A stretch of 36,316 nucleotides of DNA, from contig CALZIZ010000006.1 in the NCBI GenBank assembly GCA_945787465.1, positions 1 to 36,316 of the forward strand, written 5' to 3'. The notes below the pieces were generated by a model, which was not told where the DNA came from, did no database searches, and worked only from the letters and a program-made list of their open reading frames with translations. Below are positions 31,013-36,316 of this stretch, one piece after another; within the stretch, counting starts at the first letter, position 1, and each line of letters begins with the position of its first letter. The position numbers and the translations under genes are program-made. The stretch is from an uncultured Desulfuromonadales bacterium. GTDB lineage: Bacteria > Desulfobacterota > Desulfuromonadia > Desulfuromonadales > Trichloromonadaceae.

Positions 31013-31558
31013 CTATTCACAGCCCCCGGCCAGACGGCTCTGCAGGTAATAGACGTTTTTAAGCGCCGCGGCGAGGGTGGGATTGTCAGGGTTGCGCCGG
31101 GCCCGGGGGCCAAGGGTTGTAAGCCCCTCATCGACCAGCTGACGGATTTCCGTCCGCCGGGACAGGGGACTGGCCTCGTCGATGTAATCGCCGTTGAGTC
31201 GCACCCCGTGCACATAGTTGCCGACCGCCTCTTCGAGCACCCCCTGCTGCTTGAGGATAGCGCCTTTTAGCAGGTAACCATGGGCCTCGCCGGGGTAGCT
31301 GCGCTCGAGCTCCTGCAGCTTGAGCAGGGCCCGCTGCGTCTCTCCGCCATCCTGCAGAGCCTGCACCGGGCCGTAGAGCTTTTGCAGGAAACTGACCCTG
31401 GCCTGGTAGGCGATCTCCTGCTCCATCCCCTTGTCGAGGGCGGACAGATGCCGGGCATCGCTCCCCGAGGGGGCGCCGAGCAGAACAAGGGCGGCAAGGG
31501 CCGCAAGAGTTGCGCCCAGCCCAAGCCAGATCAACCTGTCAAACCAGTCCTGCAGCAT
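31013..31558 (-). CDS. membrane-anchored TPR-like protein
   Basis: 181 residues. One N-terminal membrane segment (LIWLGLGATLAALAALVLLGAP) is followed by a helical region resembling TPR repeats: VSFLQKLYGPVQALQDGGETQRALLKLQELERSYPGEAHGYLLKGAILKQQGVLEEAVGNYVHGVRL. It is probably anchored in the inner membrane with the helices in the periplasm. No named family is recognised. It lies between the PhnD-like lipoprotein (6 bases away) and the YedE-like gene, so it may bridge the two. The C-terminal GGCE has a terminal cysteine. Confidence 0.75.
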   Translation of the reverse strand: MLQDWFDRLIWLGLGATLAALAALVLLGAPSGSDARHLSALDKGMEQEIAYQARVSFLQKLYGPVQALQDGGETQRALLKLQELERSYPGEAHGYLLKGAILKQQGVLEEAVGNYVHGVRLNGDYIDEASPLSRRTEIRQLVDEGLTTLGPRARRNPDNPTLAAALKNVYYLQSRLAGGCE

Positions 31559-31564
31559 GTTTCT

Positions 31565-32491
31565 CTAAAACTCCTGGTAAGGCGGCATGTTGGCCCGGCG
31601 GGCCATGCCCCGGATCGGGTCGTAATCGCTGTCGAGCAGCTGCTCGAATCCATCGACCCAGGCCGACTTGAGCACGCGGATCCGCTCGCCTTCTATCTCA
31701 ACCGTATCCTCGGGTTTGAGCTCAAGGAGCGCCTTGCGGAACTTTTCCCTGAGTTCGGCATTCACTCCGGCTGAAGCCCCGAAGGTGCAGTAAGGGATGA
31801 CCGGGCTCTGCGCGAGAATATTAAAATCATCAGCGGTGATTTTTCCCTCGTGGGTCATGACCTCGAGGTCGAGTGCCGGGGCCGCGGCCACGTCGAACTC
31901 GCCGAAATATACCCCGTAGACGACCTTTTCGTGCTTGAAGGAACCAGAGGGGATGGCGTAATAGCTGAGTTCAAGCTCAGGATCGATGCCGGCGGCGAGC
32001 ATCAGGTCGTACTGGGCAAGGTAACCGGTGGGGGCGAGCTGGGGGCCGAAAAGCATGCGCTTGCCGCGGATATCTTCGAGTTTCTCGATGCCGCTGCCCT
32101 TGCGGGAGATGATGGCGCCTGCGGTACGCGAGCCGTATTGGCCGCGTTTTTCGGTGGCCAGAAGTTCAAGTGCGTGGTTTTCGCGCAGGATGATGTAAAC
32201 CAGGGAGTTGCTGTGGGTAAAATCGAACTCCCCCTTGGCAAAGCGCTCTTCGAAATCCTGGGTATCGACCGGGACCGTCTCGAAATCGACGCCGAGCTTT
32301 TCCGAGAGGTAGCGGGTCAGGGGACGAAACCTTTCCAGGGTCTCAGCCTCGCTGTTGCAGTTCATGTAGCCGATACGCATTTTGGGCCGCTGTTGAGCCT
32401 GGTCGCAACCGCAAAGAACAAGCAGCAGAGCGGAGAAAACCAAAGCGAATAAAGAGACCGACTTGCAAAACCTTGCCCTGTAAAACTTCAT
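31565..32491 (-). CDS. PhnD-like periplasmic binding lipoprotein
   Basis: 308 residues. The lipobox LVLCGC marks a lipoprotein, followed by MRIGYMNCNSEAETLERFRPLTRYLSEKLGVDFETVPV, FDFTHSNSLVYIIL, AGAIISRKGSGIEKLEDIRGKRMLFGPQLAPTGYL and YGVYFGEFDVAAAP. This is the phosphate/phosphonate-binding (PhnD) fold. No permease or ATPase gene is near, so it may feed a sensor or another system. The ATG at 32491 is used, with AAGGA upstream, one base after the beta-helix gene's stop region. Its ligand could be phosphonate or another oxyanion. Confidence 0.83.
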   Translation of the reverse strand: MKFYRARFCKSVSLFALVFSALLLVLCGCDQAQQRPKMRIGYMNCNSEAETLERFRPLTRYLSEKLGVDFETVPVDTQDFEERFAKGEFDFTHSNSLVYIILRENHALELLATEKRGQYGSRTAGAIISRKGSGIEKLEDIRGKRMLFGPQLAPTGYLAQYDLMLAAGIDPELELSYYAIPSGSFKHEKVVYGVYFGEFDVAAAPALDLEVMTHEGKITADDFNILAQSPVIPYCTFGASAGVNAELREKFRKALLELKPEDTVEIEGERIRVLKSAWVDGFEQLLDSDYDPIRGMARRANMPPYQEF

Positions 32492-32492
32492 A

Positions 32493-33599
32493 TCATTCCT
32501 TAACATTCAGAACATCCGTTGTCATGGCAGGGGGATGGGCCAGGGGAGCGGAAAAATCGACCAGCCCCAGCCCCTGACGATCCTGGCCATCGCGAATCAG
32601 CGTGGAGATCTCCTCTTCGGCCAGCGCCCCCCACCAGTTGGAGCCGAGGGCGGCATCTTCGGTACCGTCATTGATGACAGCGTATTCGCCATTGCCGGCA
32701 AGCCAATTGCCTTCGATACGACCGGAGGAATCGATCAGCCGAAGCCCCGCCCGGCCGTTGCCGGTGATGCGATTGGCTGCCAGCTCACATTCACTCTCTT
32801 CAAGAAAAATGCCATGCTCGCTGTTATCGGCAAGCAGATTGCCCTCGATGGTCCCCTTTGAGCGTTGCAGGTAAAGCCCTTTGCGATTGCCGCTAATGCG
32901 GTTGGCCCGAGCCTGAAGGTTCGAATCGCGCAGGCTCATGCCGTTGATGAGGTTCCCCTCGATCCGGCAATTGTTCATGGCGACATCACTGTAAACGCAG
33001 CGCACCCCCCAATGATTATCGGTCACCGTCAGGCGTTCCAGGGTGACCTCAGAGTTGCGAAACTGCAGACCGTTGAGGTTGCGCTCAATGCGGCATTGCT
33101 CTATGGCAACGGTCGATTCCTGAAACTGCGCGCCGCGGACATTGAAACGGAAAAGGCAGTTTTTCAGCTCGGCCCTGGCAAAATGCGCATGAAAGCCGCG
33201 ATAGGCGTATTCGACGATGCAGTGCTCGAGGCGGTTGTTCTCTTCAGAGGCCATCATATTGAGGGCGCCCCAGAAACCGGGACGGGGATCGGAGCCGGCC
33301 GAGGTGAAAACCACCGGCCGCTCGGCCGTACCGCGGGCCAGGAAAATCCCCTGCACAAAAATTTCGTGTTCGCCGATGCCGTCCTCGTTACTGTCGAAGA
33401 AGGTGAAACGAATCACTGTTCCTGGGCGGATTTCCAGCGTAACGCCAGGCGCAACTGTCAGAATCCCGTCAATTAATACCTCTCCCTCCCAGACCGTATC
33501 CTCGTAAACCGTATTTTCTCCGATATAGGTCAAGGGAGTCGCGGCGCCGGCAATACCGTTCAAAAAAATCAGCGCTGTGGCGAGCAGAAATATCCTCAT
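32493..33599 (-). CDS. exported right-handed beta-helix protein
   Basis: 368 residues. A signal peptide (MRIFLLATALIFLNGIAGAA) is followed by a strand-turn repeat region typical of parallel beta-helix (NosD / periplasmic copper-binding type) proteins: GTVIRFTF, LEHCIVEYAYRGFHAHFARAELKNCLFRFNVRGAQF, IEGNLINGMSLRDSN, RISGNRKGLYLQRS, NLLADNSEHGIFLEESE. Repeats run at about 23 residues, with N-G ladders. It is not cysteine-rich. It resembles carbohydrate- or polymer-binding proteins by fold, but no catalytic residues are assigned. The ATG overlaps the upstream stop by four bases. Confidence 0.88.
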   Translation of the reverse strand: MRIFLLATALIFLNGIAGAATPLTYIGENTVYEDTVWEGEVLIDGILTVAPGVTLEIRPGTVIRFTFFDSNEDGIGEHEIFVQGIFLARGTAERPVVFTSAGSDPRPGFWGALNMMASEENNRLEHCIVEYAYRGFHAHFARAELKNCLFRFNVRGAQFQESTVAIEQCRIERNLNGLQFRNSEVTLERLTVTDNHWGVRCVYSDVAMNNCRIEGNLINGMSLRDSNLQARANRISGNRKGLYLQRSKGTIEGNLLADNSEHGIFLEESECELAANRITGNGRAGLRLIDSSGRIEGNWLAGNGEYAVINDGTEDAALGSNWWGALAEEEISTLIRDGQDRQGLGLVDFSAPLAHPPAMTTDVLNVKE

Positions 33600-34396
33600 C
33601 GGACTCCCTCCCCCGCCAGAATGCGGTGGTCCTGGCGGTTGCCTTGAAACTGCCCGGCGCCTCCGGAGATCTCGGCCCCGTACTGGGCGAGGCCGATGCC
33701 GTTACCGGTGATGCGGTTGCCCCTCAAGGTCGGGCGGCTGGCGCGATCGACGAACAGGCCCTCTTCTTCGTTGCCGGCAATCTGATTTTCCGCCAGCAGG
33801 GGGTGGGAGTTCCACCAGCAGAAGACCCCGCCTTCACCGCCGGAGATACGGTTGCCGCGGATTTCGGGGGAGCTGTCGCGCTGGGCGATGATGCCGTAGC
33901 GACAGCCCAGAATCTGATTGTTGCGCAGCAGCGCAGAAGAGCTGATGCAAAGGATGCCGGTTTCGGCCCGGGTAATTTCGGCATGCTCGATACGGCTGGT
34001 TTCAGCACTATCGAGGATGATTCCCGCCCAGGCCACCGGTTCACCTGCAGGAACACCTTGAGGGATAAAGCGCACCGGCTGACGCGCTGTGCCGCGAATT
34101 TCGAGGGTTCCTCGGATCAGCAGCTCGGTGGCAGAGGAGAGGTACTCGGGATCGATTTTGGTGCTCTCGGAGAAAGGCACCAGGATCTCGGTCCCAGGCT
34201 CGATCACCAGAGAACTGCCCCGGGGCACAAGAACATCCCCGGTAAAAACGACCTGCCCCGAAAGGACCAGCCGTCCCTGTATCTGGCCGCCGATCTCCTG
34301 TGGCACAGTTGGCGGCACAGAATGCGGAACCGGAGCGGAAAGACACCCGAAGAGCGAGGCGAGGGCAACGAGGCAGAAAAAGCGAAGCACCAGCAT
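33596..34396 (-). CDS. beta-helix lipoprotein
   Basis: 266 residues. A lipoprotein signal peptide ends LASLFGC, then a beta-helix: GRLVLSGQVVFTGDVLVPRGSSLVIEPGTEILVPF, SRIEHAEITRAETGILCISSSALLRNNQILGCRYGIIAQRDSSPEIRGNRISGGEGGVFCW, NQIAGNEEEGLFVDRASRPTLRGNRITGN. It is a relative of the next gene with the same repeat plan, so the two are probably an old duplication. The ATG at 34396 shares its A with the stop of the gene upstream (TGATG), and AGGGG is suitably placed; the track start at 34405 is a GTG. It would be lipid-anchored in the envelope. Confidence 0.85.
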   Translation of the reverse strand: MLVLRFFCLVALASLFGCLSAPVPHSVPPTVPQEIGGQIQGRLVLSGQVVFTGDVLVPRGSSLVIEPGTEILVPFSESTKIDPEYLSSATELLIRGTLEIRGTARQPVRFIPQGVPAGEPVAWAGIILDSAETSRIEHAEITRAETGILCISSSALLRNNQILGCRYGIIAQRDSSPEIRGNRISGGEGGVFCWWNSHPLLAENQIAGNEEEGLFVDRASRPTLRGNRITGNGIGLAQYGAEISGGAGQFQGNRQDHRILAGEGVR

Positions 34397-34866
34397 CAGA
34401 TCCACCCCTGGGACATCAGAAACCGCCGTGCCGCAGCGCCGGGAAAGGCTCCCTGCTCGACCTGCTTCACCAGTTTTTTCACCTGCTCGGCCCCAAGGAG
34501 CCGGTCGAGCTTTTTCAGGGCCGGAGCGACGGTGGTAAACTGCAGATCGTTCAATGGGCGAGGCCCTGCGACCAGCAGCGGCAGCCCGGGGATTTCAAGG
34601 ACCACCGTTCCCGAGGCGGGATGCTGGGTGAAAAACGCCATGTCAATCTCTTCGGCCCTCAGCTTGACGGCAGGATCGGAGCCTTCGAGCTCAACACGCA
34701 CCGATTCGGTTCCGGTCTTCTCCTTGACATAAAGGGCGACCAGCTCAAAAAGAACCGTCTCAGCAGGCTCCTGCCCCGTGCCCAGATAGAGCTTGGGCCC
34801 GAAACAGGCCCCTGCGGGCATGGCAAGCAGGGTCAGCAGAAGGGTCGTTGTCAGCAGTCGCAACAT
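34396..34866 (-). CDS. small periplasmic substrate-binding-like protein
   Basis: 156 residues. A signal peptide (MLRLLTTTLLLTLLAMPAGA) is followed by PKLYLGTGQEPAETVLFELVALYVKEKTGTESVRVELEGS, which resembles the start of OsmF/ProX-type binding proteins (strand, then a helix carrying ...LxELxAxxxE). At about 135 mature residues it is only half a normal binding protein, so it may be one lobe or a separate short family. The track start MDRYPM adds residues without support. It is the first gene of the operon, with a sigma-54 promoter 43 bases upstream. Confidence 0.7.
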   Translation of the reverse strand: MLRLLTTTLLLTLLAMPAGACFGPKLYLGTGQEPAETVLFELVALYVKEKTGTESVRVELEGSDPAVKLRAEEIDMAFFTQHPASGTVVLEIPGLPLLVAGPRPLNDLQFTTVAPALKKLDRLLGAEQVKKLVKQVEQGAFPGAAARRFLMSQGWI

Positions 34867-34908
34867 TGGATACCTGTCCATCTGAAAGGTTAAGGATCAT
34901 ACTTGTCG

Positions 34909-34924
34909 AGCAATTTGCATACCA
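34909..34924 (-). promoter_or_regulatory. sigma-54 (RpoN) promoter, -24/-12
   Basis: On the minus strand TGGTATGCAAATTGCT matches the consensus TGGCACRNNNNTTGCW at all but two positions. The invariant GG and GC are 10 bases apart. Initiation about 12 bases beyond GC (near 34898) would lead into the gene at 34866. The neighbouring regulator is of the sigma-54-activating class. Confidence 0.8.
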
Positions 34925-35059
34925 CTGAAAAACACAGACATGAATCCTTAAGGCGTGATACGTGAAGAGTGAGGAGAAGAAACTGACCTTTCGATTCGAT
35001 TTGCAGGGGACTTCGCCTGCGGAATCTGGGCCATGGGCAGGGATTTTTCTGGAAGGGCG

Positions 35060-36316
35060 TCAGTCCAGCAGCCGGTATTTTTCCATCTTATACCGCAAGG
35101 TGGTGCGCTTGATCCCCAGGGCCTCGGCAGCCCTGGTTTGCGACCCCTTCTCCCGCCGCAGGGTCTGAATAATAAGCTGACGTTCGAGGTCTTCGAGAAT
35201 CTCCGTAAGGCTCCCGCCGCGCTCGGGAAGCTCGAGGCAGATCTGGGCATCTCCGCGCAACCCTTCGGGGAATTCGCGAGGGGTCACCACCTCGCCCCTG
35301 GCCAGAACCACAGCCCGTTCGATAACGTTCTGCAGTTCGCGCACGTTGCCCGGCCACTCGTAAGCCAGCAGGCAGCTCAGGGCCCGGGGGGAAATCTGTT
35401 CGATGCGCTTGCCCGTCTCACGGGCATATTTTTCGAGAAAGTTGCTGGCCAGCGCTTCGATGTCCTCCCGACGCTCGCGAAGCGGCGGCAGGTGGATATT
35501 GACGACGTTGAGGCGGTAGAAGAGGTCTTCGCGAAACCTGCCCCGCTTGACCTCATCCTCGAGGTTTTTGTTGGTGGCAGCGACAATGCGCACATCACTC
35601 TGGATGGTTCGCGTGCCGCCGACCCGCTCGAATTCATGCTCCTGAATCACCCGCAACAGCTTGACCTGGGCGTTGAGGCTCATCTCACCGACTTCGTCGA
35701 TAAACAGTGTGCCCTCATGGGCAAGTTCAAAGCGCCCCTTCTTGGTATGCAGCGCCCCGGAAAAGGCCCCCTTTTCGTGACCGAAGAGTTCGCTCTCGAG
35801 CACCCCCTCGGACAGCGCGGCGCAGTTAAGAACAATAAACGGCTTTTCCTTGCGCAGCGAACTGAAATGAATGGAGCGGGCAATGAGCTCCTTGCCGGTG
35901 CCGCTTTCGCCGGTCACCAGAACATTGGCGTTGCTCACCGCCACCGAGGAGGAAACATCGAAAACCTGCTTCATGGCAGGGGAGCCGCCGATAATTCCGG
36001 AAAAACTGTAACGCCCTTCGAGCTCCTCGTGCAGGTAGCGGTTCTCGGCAAGCAGCCTCTCCCGCTCGAGGGCCTTGGCCACGGTCAGTTTGATCTCGTC
36101 GGTCTCAAAGGGCTTGGTGATGTAATCGTAGGCCCCGGAACGCAAGGCCTGGACGGCATTCTCGACAGTGCCGTAAGCGGTGATCATGACAATCGGCAAT
36201 CCAGGGTCAAAGGACTTAAGCTCCTTGAGCAGTTCGAGCCCATCCATCCCCGGCATCTTGATATCGGTGATCACCAGGTCGAAATCCTCACCGGCGACCT
36301 GCTGCATCGCCTCGGC
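35060..36316 (-). CDS. sigma-54-dependent response regulator, NtrC family, partial
   Basis: 419 codons up to the window edge, where the N-terminus is cut. Receiver domain: [12 protein letters not shown] with the phospho-accepting Asp, MITAYG, TKPFE. AAA+ domain: [11 protein letters not shown] (Walker A), [24 protein letters not shown] (Walker B), and [12 protein letters not shown]. The C-terminal Fis-type helix-turn-helix is [22 protein letters not shown]. It would activate RpoN promoters, probably including the one at 34909. The GAFTGA loop reads GAFSGA, a Thr-to-Ser change at the sigma-54 contact. The sensor kinase is expected beyond the window. Confidence 0.95.
   Translation of the reverse strand, partial: AEAMQQVAGEDFDLVITDIKMPGMDGLELLKELKSFDPGLPIVMITAYGTVENAVQALRSGAYDYITKPFETDEIKLTVAKALERERLLAENRYLHEELEGRYSFSGIIGGSPAMKQVFDVSSSVAVSNANVLVTGESGTGKELIARSIHFSSLRKEKPFIVLNCAALSEGVLESELFGHEKGAFSGALHTKKGRFELAHEGTLFIDEVGEMSLNAQVKLLRVIQEHEFERVGGTRTIQSDVRIVAATNKNLEDEVKRGRFREDLFYRLNVVNIHLPPLRERREDIEALASNFLEKYARETGKRIEQISPRALSCLLAYEWPGNVRELQNVIERAVVLARGEVVTPREFPEGLRGDAQICLELPERGGSLTEILEDLERQLIIQTLRREKGSQTRAAEALGIKRTTLRYKMEKYRLLD

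Noticed and set aside
29903-31270. 455-residue plus-strand ORF
   Set aside because: It runs antisense across the YedE and TPR-like genes and is made of polar, proline- and glutamine-rich sequence typical of shadows of GC-rich genes.

Overview
The window (36.3 kb, roughly 55-60% GC) looks like a chromosomal segment of a Desulfuromonadales-type bacterium (the Geobacter / Desulfuromonas / Pelobacter side of the old Deltaproteobacteria). The basis is the tmRNA tag ADTDVSYALAA, a GeoRSP-type radical-SAM peptide cassette, a GEMM (cyclic di-GMP-I) riboswitch, a sigma-54 response regulator beside a sigma-54 promoter, and a very large NAD-type glutamate dehydrogenase. Most genes are on the minus strand; only the patatin gene, a CxxC-rich small protein and an 84-residue orphan are on the plus strand.

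Layout. Positions 1-336: a c-di-GMP-I riboswitch and terminator ahead of a small membrane protein cut by the window edge. 337-9213: an accessory, repeat-rich stretch with a BKACE enzyme, a patatin-like phospholipase, a RelE/Phd-type toxin-antitoxin pair, a Sir2 deacylase, a CxxC protein, a hypothetical protein, a HepT-MntA pair, a VapBC pair, an N-terminal scrap of a type I restriction gene (hsdR) and a truncated DUF6880-like gene, bounded by the tmRNA gene ssrA. 9357-15006: rseC-smpB, then a pan block (panB, panC, an apparent panD remnant, an amidohydrolase) with a structured leader and terminator before panB, a flavin-reductase-like protein and an orphan small gene. 15340-25567: the ~1590-residue glutamate dehydrogenase, a parvulin, rsmA, a DUF2062 membrane protein, tsaD, a PIN-PhoH protein and a small lipoprotein. 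25596-29628: a class V aminotransferase and a GeoRSP-like cassette (PqqD-like protein, radical SAM/SPASM enzyme, an 18-codon precursor peptide missing from the ORF track, a terminator, a second SPASM protein). 29945-36316: an operon of periplasmic binding proteins, two beta-helix proteins, a TPR-like anchored protein and a YedE-type transporter, behind a well-matched sigma-54 promoter and next to an NtrC-family regulator that runs off the window.

How the parts work together. SmpB and ssrA form the trans-translation pair. PanB and PanC form two steps of pantothenate synthesis, with a leader that resembles the pan RNA motif. The GeoRSP genes have the composition of a peptide-modification system. 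The sigma-54 operon encodes mainly exported proteins and is the least explained block; it is my best candidate for an undescribed system.

Intergenic DNA is crowded with repeats: a 166-168 bp miniature element with 16-bp terminal inverted repeats (three copies, two at the 3' ends of genes and supplying their stop codons or last codons), three foldback elements made of TAATATG-like heptamers between AAAGGCGTAAT ends, and several short motifs that recur within the window.
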